Shown here one piece after another: positions 40,818 through 53,689 of a stretch of DNA of 64,000 nucleotides. A model generated the notes under the pieces. The model was given only the letters and a program-made list of their open reading frames with translations. It ran no database searches and was not told the DNA's origin. Source of the stretch: Cephalopachus bancanus (lineage: Eukaryota; Chordata; Mammalia; Primates; Tarsiidae). Every line of letters starts with the position of its first letter. The stretch's first letter is position 1. Where the stretch lies: assembly GCA_027257055.1 (NCBI GenBank), contig JAPVLO010000232.1, forward strand, positions 992,001-1,056,000, in the 5' to 3' direction. A program made the translations under genes and the position numbers.

Positions 40818-41845
40818 TGGTGATTAATTTTATGTGTCGACTCGGTGGATCTGTGAGCATATTTCTGGCTGAAATTAACATTTAAACCAGTAGAGTAAAG
40901 CAGACGGCCCGCCCCAAAGTGGGTGGGCCTCATCTAATCAGCTGAAGGCCTAAATAGGAACAAGGCTCACCATTCTGCCCACCCGTACAAGGGGATGCCT
41001 CCCCTCTGACTGCTTTTAAGTTGAGGTACCAGTGCTTTTCCTGCCTTCAGTCTCCGGGTTTCAAGACCACCAGCCTTCAGGCTAGAACCACGTCATTGGC
41101 TTCCCTGGGTCTTCAGCCTCCTAACTCATCAGCCTCCATTATGGCATAAGCCAATTCCTTATATTAAACCTCTTGACACACACATACACACACAGTCAGT
41201 TCCTATTAGTTCCTGTTTCTCTCTTTATTATTATTATATTTTATTTTATTTTAGAGTTGTGGGATACAAGTTAGGGTTTGCCACATCAGTAGGCTGTAGA
41301 AGTTTGGGCTTCTCGCAGGCCCTCTCTTCCCTTGGTAGTGGACCAGGTACCCTTTGTGTTGCCACGTGCCCCTTCCCTTCCTCCTCCCTCCGGCCCCTAG
41401 CAGTGTCCAACGTCTGCTTGTGTAATGAGTGTTCAGGGCCTGCCTAGGAATGAGAACACGTGGTGTTCAGTTCTTTGTTTCTGTGATAGTTCACTTGGTA
41501 TGACGGTCTCCAGCTGCACCCAAACTACTGCAAAGTTCACAATTTTGTCGATCTTTTTGATGGCGTCATACTCCATCGTGTGTGTGCACCACATTTTCTT
41601 TATTCAGTCCACTTTCAACAGGCAGTGGGGTCGGTTCTGTGTTTTTGCTATCGTGAATAGTGCAGCTATAAACATGCATGGGCAGGCATCTCTTTGGTAG
41701 AACAATTTATGTTCCTCTGGGTATATTCCCAGGAGGGGGATTGCTGGATCGTGTGGAAGCTCAATTTTTAGTTCCTTTGGAAATTGCCACGCTGCTTTCC
41801 ACAGATGCTGAGGCTCCTGTTTCTCTACAGATCCTGGCTAGTACA
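40818..41845 (+). mobile_element. ERVL-type solo LTR (MLT2-like), split by an L1 tail
   Basis: 40,818-41,222 carries TTAATTTTATGTGTCGACTC, AACATTTAAACCAGTAGAG, GGGTGGGCCTCATCTAATC, GAAGGCCTAAATAGGAACAA and AAGCCAATTCCTTATATTAA, the backbone I associate with MLT2 LTRs. The last bases (ATCCTGGCTAGTACA) lie at 41,831-41,845, after an L1 insertion bounded by the duplicated target TCCTGTTTCTCT. No internal retroviral genes are attached. Confidence 0.75.
41223..41814 (-). mobile_element. 5'-truncated L1, 3' end only
   Basis: An A-rich tail, seen as TTATTATTATATTTTATTTT at the left, and antisense L1 3' sequence with GAACACGTGGTGTTCAG, TATCGTGAATAGTGCAGC and GGGTATATTCCCAGGAGGG. It is flanked by the 12-base target duplication TCCTGTTTCTCT (41,211-41,222; 41,815-41,826), so it inserted into the older LTR. 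Confidence 0.88.
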
Positions 41846-42497
41846 CGAGCCCTGGAGGACTCTTTCTCTGGATTCAACACTGATGTTCCCTGTCAGACAA
41901 CTCTGCCTTTCCTGCCATCAGAGTTGCAAAACTTCGCTCATCCCACACCACAAGGTCTGCACTTCCTCTCTGGGAACCAGGACTTCGTTTTCCTGCTGCT
42001 TCTATTCAACCTTAGGCGTGAGGTGGGGGCATCCCATGAACTTCCTGTCGACTTCTGTAGTACCCAGCATCGTTCTGGGTAGAAGGATTTGCTCAGCCTG
42101 CTTCCTGGCTCACTGGGAGCCGCACCCTGACCACACTGCGGAGTCCCGTCCAGCCTCCTGCTTTTCAGCTTGTTGTCTCCTAGTGTCCTGCATATCAGTC
42201 CAGGTCAAAGGGGGACTTGGAGCTCTATGTTTCTGTGACTCCTGTCACTGTGCCCCCCAGATCCTAAAGCTAAGTCATCTCCAAACCTTACTGTCAGAGA
42301 CTCTTAGGTTTTAACGGTCAGAAACACCATCCCTATTCACCGTTTGCAGTGCACCGATTGCCCCAAAGGATTTTTCTTTTTTTCCCCTGCACTCTTAAAG
42401 TGTCTTCAAGAGAATGTTTCTCACAAACCTTAATGAGTCAAAGATCAAGAAATGTGATCTCCCACAGGTATCTTCATAAAGAAACCTGTGTCAATCA

Positions 42498-42800
<303 letters not shown>

Positions 42801-43628
42801 AAAATGTTTGATCAACTTAGCTCAAAGAGTTTGGTTATGGCCCCCAAAGCCATCCCAAAGCAAGAGGTCATAACTAAAGGCCTGGGCAGCCCTGACAGGG
42901 TACAGAGGAGGGAAGGACACTTATAATTTAGGACTTAGAGGCCCTCTAAAAATAAGAGAAGTAATATCTCTCCCTTCCCATCCTCTGTGCTTTATTTGTT
43001 TAGGAGGGGGTGGGAAGGGGAAAGATAATGATGTTTGACATTGGTAGCAATGATTGTTATGTGCAACTTCAAAGAGAACCCAGAGGCTAATGTCTGAAAT
43101 CACCAAAGAGCAGGCGTGTTACCTGTTTGGTCTGTCCCTCCTACCAAATCCTATACTTCAAACCATAAGGGTAATTTGAGTGATTATAAATACCTAAAAA
43201 TACAATCATGACGCACTCTAGGGAATCAAAGGGCCAAACCTCTGCCCCCACTTATTTATAATATATTCATAGAGTTTAGGAGAGCCCAAAGCTTGGGAGG
43301 CCAGGGGCAGACGCTAGCCTAGCTGAGGGTAAAGGACTACTTGGAGATACCACCCAAGGCCAAGAGGGTGCTAAGACAGATTCTGCCCACTTTCTACCCC
43401 AAAGATATCTCATCCATTTCTTTCCTGCAAAGGGTGCCTCAGTTTTGTACAGGCAGGCACAAGGACATGGAGCACAATTGGGATAAACATTTCTTTAAAA
43501 AATGTTCTGCAGTTAGAGATGTTTATGTGAACCAGTTCTGGCCCTTGAGAGGTAAAAGAAAGTGTCAGCCATCACTTGGCGTGGACGGGAATGCTTCTGG
43601 AAAGCTTCCACCATCCCTCCCCCTTTAT

Positions 43629-43748
43629 CTATTTTGAGTCAGTGGCTCGCTGTGTTACCCAGGCTAGTCTTGAACTCCTGGACTCAAGTGATCCTCCTGC
43701 CTTAGCTTCCTGTGCAGCTGAGACTTCAGGGTACCATCACTCCCAGCT
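43629..43748 (-). mobile_element. Alu fragment, internally deleted, antisense
   Basis: GAGTCAGTGGCTCGCTGTG joined to a left-arm segment, ending TCACTCCCAGCT. Confidence 0.75.
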
Positions 43749-43749
43749 C

Positions 43750-46186
43750 CCACCTCCTCTGTCTTCCTGCATTAAATATGAGTCGATGTCTAGAGCCAGC
43801 CCTGTGATCTGTGATCATGAGATGGCAAAGCAAGCAGTGCCAACCCCACCAGTACAGAGCTGCTGAACATGTAACAGCAGCACTTTCTTCCATATTTCTT
43901 GCTAACCTCTACTGTTTAAGCTACAAAAGATATTCTGTCGCTTACAGCCCAAAGCAGCCATACCTAACATGGTGCTTTGGCAAAATTCAGGATTTCAACA
44001 CATGTCTCTTTTTCTCTAGGGGGATAGACGCTTCCCCAAGGATTCAAGTCCTAAACTGGCTCTGTGGGATGACCAAGGAATACACCCTACATACCAATGG
44101 GAACCAGATGGGAGACTGCACTCTCTTTTAGGAAGGGCAAGCAGTCACAAGAATAAAATGCTGCTGACGATACTAATCACACTCCAGTTTGACAACTGGG
44201 AGATAACAAGACTGGCCTCTACCCTTCGTGTCCAACTTAAGTTTGCCTGGAGTATCAAGTTGTGGACCATGGAAAGGCAGGTGGGACTGAGGATGCTGGG
44301 TTCTCCCTTCATCCTCAGTGACCACTCCCAGTGAACTTTGTTCTGTGGTCTGTGCTAGCAGTGCCCTGGGGACAGGTGCCTTAAGGTACTTCTCAGAGGC
44401 ATTTAGTAGAGCACCATTGTCTGGGCACATGCTCAGGACCTCCATGGTCCAGGAGGAAGAGGAGAGCTCTTGCCATGGGTAGCCATAGACACTGCAGTCC
44501 CTACCCATATTTCCTTGACTAACAGGACTGAGGTAGCCACAGAAAACCAAGAATGTTCCGGAGGCTTCCTGGTGCCAAACTGCCCAAACTGTGGCACTAA
44601 CAGAACTAAAACAAGGGTGTCCTTTACGCTCAGAGAGTATACTTGCCTAAGTGTGCTCAAGGGATTGAAGGGAGGCACAAAAAGGAAGTTGTGTGGTGGG
44701 CCTCTCAATGCCTGAGGACCACAGATTCGGTATTCCGGGCAGTATCGGGAGGGCTGATCTGCTGCCAGGTCAGCAAGCATCTTGGATCTTGTGTCTCCAC
44801 CAAGGTATAAATGGTGGCCACCGAGACCTTTCATCTCAGCCCTGTACAACCCCCAGTGAGGAGCGGGGATGCATTGCATAAATATCCCTGTGATGATCAC
44901 TGTGCCCAAGGGTCCATGACCCCAAGCCCATTAAGCTAATTGTAGTCTGGGAAGAGTGTTTTGCTTTATCTATACACATACCTGGGAAGGTGGTGAGGTA
45001 GGTGTACTCTCTTGGACTCCTGAACAAAAACATCTCTGTACACAGGAACTACATTGGGACAGACCATTCTCTGAACACAACCATGGCGATCCTGTAACTA
45101 GGATTAAATACATGTCCAGGGCCTCCTGGGCAGAAAGGTAAGATTCCCTGTTGCAAGGACAGGATTGATGTCACCAAAGTGGAAGAGAAGACTCAGCCTG
45201 TCTCAGTCACTCCTGTTATGAAGGAGATTGGAATGTCCCACCCATAAACATGGTGCTGGGTAAAGAAATCATCAGATTTCAGCAGACTAAGGAGAAAGGT
45301 ATGTATGATTGGAAGTCAGAACATAACACTCAGAACTCTTGGTAGACATTTTCGCTTTACTGTCCAACCCGAAAATTCCTTAGGGAGGATGAATGTCCCA
45401 TCCTAGATTTTAAACTAGTCGTTAAGTGAGTCTGGGGTCATGCTCCTGTCCACTGTAATACACAGCAGGTCTTTATGGGGAAGAAACTGGAATCTCCCTC
45501 AAGAAAATGAAGACATAAGTAAATTGCCAGAGCAAATGGAATGGCTTGTTGTGTTGATAGGAGCCAATTTAATGCTCAAAGAATGAGTACAATGTTACCT
45601 TTTGTTTGGGGCACAATTCTTATCTTATGTGTACCTGATAAGACTTTTTGCAAATAAATGTAATGTGTGGTTGTAATTATAGGAATAATTCATGTGATGT
45701 ACATATTATTATGCGTTAGTGGAAGGAAAAAGAAAACCAAGAAGAAGCAATATCACTAAGGTGAAGAATGTCTCTCTTCGTGACATTACTGGCATAAAAC
45801 AATAAACCTGCTCTCAAAAGTGTGGCTCTTAGGAAGACCTTGAAAAATGGAAAACATTGACAGGGATCCCTCAGAAAAGCCTTTCTAGTTGTGCTTGTGC
45901 CCCTTCAGGCAAATATTACCTTGTAATAATATCTTGTTTTATTACCGTGTGAGAGTTAAATTGAGGTGTCAATAGTATGGTTCCAGTGTAAGACACAATT
46001 AGTGACTTACTCTCAGAGTATCAGTGAGTCATTTCTCTATGTTTCTCAACAGTTATGTCTCCTAGTTTACTGTCACTATTGCCATTAAGACCATTTTCTT
46101 AACCTTAGCGAAGGCCCTAGACAGCCCCCAGCACATGCAGCCCAGGACAGCTTGTCATGCAGCCCCACAAAATCTTTTAACATCAT
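43750..46186. other. Alu-free block with no recognised gene
   Basis: About 2.4 kb without Alus. Frames reach 158 codons (minus strand, 44,433-44,909) without recognisable domains. It precedes the hAT relic and could include decayed transposon sequence. Confidence 0.4.
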
Positions 46187-46450
46187 GTGTTTTTCAGTGT
46201 TTATTTTCTTCATGTCCCCATGCGTAGCTCTGTTTTTGAAGTGCACAATCACGTCTTATCCATGACATCGCTTTCTGGCAGCACATACATTTGTGAGCAG
46301 CTGCTTTCCCTGATGAAGCACACGGAGAGCAAAATCCAAACAAACATCTCTGACGAGCACCTTGAGAACTCACTGTGAGTCACAACCACTTCCATTGAAC
46401 CAGACATCGGTAGATTCGTTTTACAAAAACAAGGTCAAATTTCCCACTGG
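46187..46450 (+). pseudogene. hAT-family transposase C-terminal relic
   Basis: The plus frame reads SGSTYICEQLLSLMKHTESK, then ISDEHLENSL, a stop, and TTTSIEPDI. This is the hAT dimerisation signature (GSTY.CEQ.FS.MK..K.....L.DEHL...L.IATTS..P.I) found in Charlie elements and in genes domesticated from them (the GTF2IRD2/ZBED/FAM200 types). An in-frame TGA after NSL and the lack of upstream transposase domains show a dead fragment. Confidence 0.75.
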
Positions 46451-46908
46451 TTTATATTGCTCTCATTTTTCTAAACTTTATAATAAAATAATTTTTAAAA
46501 GTCTTATGAATATATTATAAATAATTGCTCTTTACTGGATGAAGCCCGGGGAAGCCAAAGGGAGACCCTTGCCATCTATATTCAGATGACCCTGGCCTGT
46601 CAGTTATGGACCTTCTCTCCCCTCATGATCTTTCCCACCCCCTTAAACACTCATGTCCGTGGTCACAGCTTAGATCTTATCTTTGCTTACAGGTATAACT
46701 GCCTAACCCTCATTCCCTGTCCCATTGTCTGGTCACTTTCTCCTATGATTTCAGTTTACTTTCTAACTGCAACAACATTTGGAACCCTATAATCAAATTG
46801 CATACAAAACTTATTTACCAAATATGACACCAGGTAATACAGAGGACAAGGAAGTGGCAAAAACAAAAAGAGCAACTATTTCCTTAAGCCATGAACTGGC
46901 TGGCTTCC

Positions 46909-46948
46909 ACACCACACACACGCACACACTCTCTCTCTCTCTCTCTCC
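46909..46948. repeat. (CA)n(CT)n microsatellite
   Basis: CACACACACGCACACACTCTCTC-type run within the L2 copy. Confidence 0.85.
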
Positions 46949-47253
46949 ATTTCACCAATCCTTCTGTCCCACCATCCTTCACAACTTGATGCTCTCTTCT
47001 CCACAACCACTTAGAAGGTCCGTCCCTGGTCGGCCCCTGTGGTTTTTTTTTTTTTTTTACTTTATTTTTCCCCCACACCCATTCACATCATGCTGAGTTC
47101 CTTGCCCCTCCTCACTTCTTTTTGATAAAACTAAGACACTGGGTAACTCAACTTCTCTGCCCAGTCTATATCCAAACCCACATCATAGAATGAGGCTGGT
47201 ACATGCAGATGGATGGATCACGCTTTAAATTTATGATTGCCAGCCTCAAGTGA

Positions 47254-47535
47254 GTTGTTTTTGTTTGGTTTTAGCCAGGGTCTCCCTCTGTTGCCCCAGC
47301 TGGAGTTCCATGGCTCGATCACGCTCAGCCTCAACCTCCTGAGCTCCAGGTGATCCTTCCGTCTTGGCCTCCCAAATAACTGGTACATGCCACCATGCCT
47401 GGCTAATTTTTTGATTTATTATAGAGACGAGGTCTATGTTGCCCAAGCTGGTCTTGAACTCCTGGGCTCATGTGATCCTCCTGTCTCAGCCTCCCAAAGT
47501 GTTGGAATGACAGGCGTGAGCCACAGCGTCCAGCC
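47254..47535 (-). mobile_element. Alu, intermediate type, antisense, inside L2
   Basis: TTAGCCAGGGTCTCCCTCTG to GAGCCACAGCGTCCAGCC. Confidence 0.9.
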
Positions 47536-48904
47536 TCAAATGGTTTCTTACTGCTGCCTTGCCATCATCACACAGACCCTAGTCTTCTAGGTGACTATTT
47601 CACATCTTTTCCTCTCTCCACAAACCCTCAACAGTTCACACCCGATTTGAAAGTTCAGTTGATGACCAATTCACTGAGAAATATTAAGCAATCAGGGAAG
47701 AACTTCCACAGTCACCCACCAATGGCTCTACCGCCTACTGGCGTCTTCTTCCACACATGATGCCTTTCCCACAACTTCCCAGATGAAGCATCCAGCCCCC
47801 AGGTGAAGTCAATCCCTCTGCTTGTGTGCTGGTCCCGTGGCCCGCACCTCCACCCCTGCAGTTCTCCCCTCTCTGTCTTGCATCAACACAATTTCACTCT
47901 CTCTGGGATTATTTATCATTAGCAGATTAATTGGCTGGCTTCTTTCCCATCTCAAAAAAGACAAAAGGGAAAAACCATCCCTTCTCTCGACCCTGTCTTC
48001 CCTGCCACCTACTGCTCCATTTCTCTGCTCCCATTTGCAGGTCAGTGGCTCCGAATGGCACCCTCACTCCAGGCCTCCAGGTTCCTCCCTTCCCTACCTT
48101 CTTATGTCCCTGTAGCTGGGGGTTTGCTCCTACAACTCCAACACTCTTACCAGGGTTGGTGATGGCTGCCTCCTGGCTGGAGCTCCCCTGCCTTCACCCT
48201 TCCTGGCTTAGCATGGGCGGTTGACACTCCTGCCTGGGAGGCACCTTCTTTTCTGGGTTTCTGGGACACCATGCCCTGGCTTTCTTCCTACCTCACTGGT
48301 CATGCCTTCTTAGCCTCTCTGTGTTCTTCATGCTACAGAGCCCAGCCTCAGCCTCCCTTTGCCTCACCCTCTGCATTCACTCTCTTGCTGATCTGACCCA
48401 GACTTACAGCTTTACACGATATCTATATCCATGTTTTCCTCTCTAGCCCCCCAGTCCTGCCCCAAGTTCAGATGTATCTGTTTTACTGCCCTTCCCAGTG
48501 TCTCACGGGGATGTCCGACATGCATCTCGGCTCAACATGTCCATAACAGAGCACCTCTTCTTTCACTGCAGAGCTGCCCACTTCCAGGTTTCGTCCTCTC
48601 AGTTGATGGCAACTCCATTCCCCAGCTGTACAGCCAAAGAGCATTCAGTCACCCCAGCTGTTTCTCTTACTTCCCATGGTTGATCCTTTGGGAAAGTCTA
48701 TTGTTCTTTCCTTTAAAATATATCAGAATCTGACCCTCTCATTGCCCTGCTACCATCACGCTGTTCCAAGCCACCGTCATCTCTTACCTAATGACATTAC
48801 CAACTAATCTCTGCTTAAACCCCTCAAACACAGCAGGCAGGATGAGCTTTTGTTTTGTTTTTTGTTTTTTGCTGTTGGTGGTGGTTGTGGTGGGTTTTTT
48901 TGTT

Positions 48905-49194
48905 TTGTTTTTTTGAGTTGGAGTCTCACTCTGTTGCCCAGACTGGAGTGCAGTGACACACTGATGGCCACTCCAGCATCAACCTGCTGGGCTCCGGTGA
49001 TCCTTCCACCTCAGTCTTCCAAGTAGCCAGAACTACAGTCATGCACTACTATGCCTGGCTAATTTTTTATTTTATTGTAGAGATGAGGTCTTGCCAAGTT
49101 GCCCGGGCAGGTCACGAACCCATAGGCTCAGGCAATCTACTCACCTTGGCCTCCCAAAGTGCTGGGATTATAGGCTGAGCCACTGAGCCCAACC
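48905..49194 (-). mobile_element. Alu, derived type, antisense, inside L2
   Basis: GAGTTGGAGTCTCACTCTG, CCAAGTTGCCCGGGC, CTGAGCCACTGAGCCC. It is preceded by a T/G-rich tail (48,850-48,915). Confidence 0.92.
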
Positions 49195-49197
49195 GGG

Positions 49198-49503
49198 GTT
49201 TTTTTGTTTTGTTTTGTTTTGTTTGAGTTGGAGTCCCACTCTGTTGTGCAGGCTGGAGTGCAGTGGCACCATCACGGCCACCGCAGCCTTGATCTCCTGG
49301 GCTCAGGTGATCCTTCTACCTCAGCATCCCAAGTAGCTGGGACTACAGGTGCACACCACCATGTTCAGCTATTTTTATTTTTTTATTGTAGAGAGGAGGC
49401 CATGTTTCCCAGGCTGGTCTTGAATTCCTGGGTTCAGGCAATCCTCTCACCTCAGCGAGATTACAAAGTGCTGGAATTACAGGTGTGAGCCACCGCACCT
49501 AAC
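49198..49503 (-). mobile_element. Alu, intermediate type, antisense, inside L2
   Basis: A (GTTTT)n head, both arms, ending GAGCCACCGCACCTAACC. It abuts the Alu to its left. Confidence 0.9.
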
Positions 49504-50566
49504 CAGAATGATCTTTTGAAACATTAGGCCGATCATATTAGGTTTCTGTTCAAAATCCTCAGTGGTTCCATTTAACCCACTGAAAGAGCCAATGTCCTTA
49601 CAATGACCTACGAGGTCCCCATGGTATGAACATCTCCCTTCCTTCTGGCCATAGCTCCGTTCCCACCATGCCGGTCTCCTTACTGTCTCCAGTCTCATCG
49701 AGGGTTTTTCCCTCAGCTGTGCCCTCTGCCTGGTGCACTCTCCCTCCAGCTATCCCTGCCTAACTCCCTCGCCTCCTTCCAGCCTTTGCTCGTGTCTTGT
49801 TTGCACAATGAAGCTTACTCAAGTCACCCCATCTATCACCTCCCCCCAGTCCCTACTTCCCCCAGCACTCTTGATCCCACTCAGCTTGCTTTGGATTTTG
49901 TTAATTCCGTATCATCTCTTGCCTAACATACCTTGCCGCTTATTGTTTATTTTCTATATCTCTCCTACTGGAATACAAAATCACCAGGGCGGGCACCTTT
50001 GTTCCATTCACGTATGTATCCCACATGCCTATAATGGTGTCTGACATACTGAATTGAGATCCCTGCTGAATTGCACGCTCCCTCCCATGAAAGCCTGGCT
50101 GGTTTCTTTTTTAGATAAAATCCATGACCATGACCCAGGCTGCCGGGTTGCTAGATGCCCTTCTTTCCAAGCCATTGCTGACTCCTGCTGGAACTCTGAC
50201 CAGGTGCTGTCTGGCCTGTGACCAGATGAGTGCACCTGGCGCTCCTTGGTGACATCAGGGTGGCAGGATGCTGCTGATGCCCTCCCTGCCATCACTTGTG
50301 CCACACCCTCCTTGGAGAGGTCAGAGCTGTCATTTTTTTATCCCCTGGGGGCTTTTCCTTAATTTGAGGGGTCTGCAGAAGACAGATCAAAGCCTCCTCA
50401 TGTTTTACTTGTACTTGACAAGTGTCTTCTCTTGTAAGGACCCAGTGAGAGGGGACAAAATAAAACTGAAAACTGTGCTTTGGTTCCAGAACTAAGAAGT
50501 AAATCTTTAACCAGATTCAAAATGGACATGATGTAGATCATCTGTTTTGAAAAATATCGATGTAGC

Positions 50567-50857
50567 CGAGCTTGGTGGCTCAGCCTGTAATCCCAGCACT
50601 TTGGGAGGCTGAGGTGAGTGGATTGCCTGAGCCCGCGGGTTGGAGACCCGCCTGGGCAACTTGGCGAGACCTCATCTCTACAATAATCAAAAATCACCTG
50701 GGCGTGGTAGCACGCGCCTGTAGTTCCAGCTACTTGGAAAGCTGAGGCGGAAGGATCGCTGGAGCCCAGCAGGTTGAGGCTGCAGTGGCCGGGAGCAGCC
50801 ACTGCACTCCAGTCTGGGTGACAGAGTGAGACTCCAACTCAAAAAAAGAAAAAAAAA
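50567..50857 (+). mobile_element. Alu, derived type
   Basis: GCCGAGCTTGGTGGCTCAGC, CAACTTGGCGAGACC, ACTCCAACTCAAAAAAAG. The target duplication ATCGATGTA is on both sides. One of the youngest-looking copies. Confidence 0.94.
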
Positions 50858-50866
50858 TCGATGTAA

Positions 50867-51178
<312 letters not shown>

Positions 51179-51457
51179 TAACAGTCTTGAAAGCTTTGTT
51201 GGGAAAGTAAAGGAAGTTCCACGTTCTATAAATCTCTTGAATATTAAGAGCAACACATGGATCCTACCCCAATCAGTAAGTTGAGCAAGCCTGGGATATG
51301 ACAGTGAGAAGCTGCCACCACCCAGGGAAGAAGTCAAGAGCTCTTCCAGTTAGAGGCGCCAAGGAGAGGGGGAGGTGGGAGGGTTGAGACTAGACTTATC
51401 AGTGCTCAGATCCCCGAGAAGGAACCCGTCAGCCCTCAGTCCCCAGGCCTTGGACAT

Positions 51458-51519
51458 CGACATCAGGAACCCCCAGGTAAGTCTAGGAAGGACACGACAT
51501 CAGGAACCCCCAGTAAGTT
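51458..51519. repeat. tandem 37-bp duplication with GTAAGT ends
   Basis: CGACATCAGGAACCCCCAG occurs at 51,458-51,476 and 51,495-51,513. The first copy is followed by GTAAGT and the second by TAAGT. Confidence 0.85.
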
Positions 51520-51611
51520 GAAGAAAGCTTTGGAGTTTCTGGGCTGGTCGCCACTGCCACTTCATGTTCAGTGAGGTACTGGACCAACATAGTGTACTCA
51601 AGAGGCAATTC

Positions 51612-52539
<928 letters not shown>

Positions 52540-52744
52540 TATTTGTTTGTTGGTTGGTTTGTTTGTTTGTTTGAGTCAGAGTCTCACTCTGTTGCCCAGG
52601 TTGGAGAGCAGTGGAATGATCATGGCTCACTGCAGCCTCGACTTCCTGGACTCAGATGATCCTCCTGCCTCAACCTCCTGCCATCATCACCCGAGTTCCT
52701 GGGACCACAGGTACACACCATCACACCCAGCTAATCTTTTGAGA

Positions 52745-52788
<44 letters not shown>

Positions 52789-52880
52789 GTAGAGACAAGG
52801 TCTTGCAATGTTGCCCAGACTGGTCTCGAACTCCTGGTCTCAAATGATCTTCCCGCCTTGATCTCCCAGTGTTGAAATTT
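52540..52880 (-). mobile_element. Alu, J-like, antisense, with (TA)n and long T tract
   Basis: Both arms are recognisable. The middle linker has expanded to ATATATATATATATAT plus about 28 T (52,742-52,788). The terminal 30 bases of the left arm are missing. Confidence 0.87.
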
Positions 52881-53689
52881 AATTGACAAGCTTCCATTTT
52901 TTTCCCCCTCTGTCATTAACAGGGTGGGAGCTTGTTAGTAAGATGTAGTTAGCTATAGGTAATAAAGAATGCTGTGGGTTTTTTTTTTTAATTTCACACG
53001 GAATTGCACATGTTTGGATGCTTTGACTGTTTTGCTTTTCTGCCTCTTTGCCCAATCAGAATATTTGGAAAGGGAATGAGGGTTCCAGGTCCATAAGCAA
53101 TCAAGCACTATTATGGAGAAATAAGAGGGACAAATTGTGTCCTGGAGGAACAAGGCATGGCGTTTTCCTGTAAGAATTCAGACAGGGCACAGTTCCTGGG
53201 TGAATTCACCTGTGTTGGCACCCCCAGCTCTGCCCCTGCAATGCACTTACGAAGTGAAGAGGGGTCTCTGGATTCCTGGTGAGGAGCAAAGAAACGCCCA
53301 TCTGAGTCCTTAGAAAGTCCTAGAACAGGAAGAGCTCCTCGCTGACACCTCTGGTGTGCAGGAAAGTCTTGGTCATCTGGGATTCTCAGTGCCCTGCATG
53401 CTTCCTCCAGGGGAAATAATCTCCTTGTGTTATGCATTGCACTTGGGATTGTCTTTTGCCTCTGCTGCCAGTCTTTCCCACCTGCCTGCTTTTATAAGAA
53501 TTTGCTTGGGGTGTCATTTCCAACCCTACCATCTGCTTTCGTTGTTACTTTTTTAGCCAGTAGTATTTTATTGCCCTCCTTTAAAATATTTTTAAAATGT
53601 TAAAATGTTTTAAAATGTTTTAAAAATTGCTTTCTAACTTATGCAAGCAATAAGATGTTTTCTTTTTTAAAAAGTGAAGAATTGTATAC

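Larger units (their letters stand above)
46560..50055 (+). mobile_element. long L2 (LINE-2) copy
   Basis: 46,560-46,790 retains a ghost of the L2 endonuclease C terminus (GHSLDLIF then SLSPMISVYF). 47,990-48,050 retains the start of the reverse transcriptase (a decayed YRPISLLP-like block). 48,530-48,850 and 49,504-50,055 form the usual L2 3' region, ending near TAATGGTGTCTGACATACTG. Three Alus (47,254-47,535; 48,905-49,194; 49,198-49,503) interrupt it. It is broken throughout. Confidence 0.7.

Noticed and set aside
44433..44909. 158-codon minus-strand frame
   Set aside because: No recognisable domain and no supporting exon structure; kept only as part of the unexplained block.
47931..48224. 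Host gene exons suggested by overlapping 97-codon frames
   Set aside because: The segment follows the order of an L2 reverse-transcriptase region and is interrupted; it is better explained as a LINE-2 relic.
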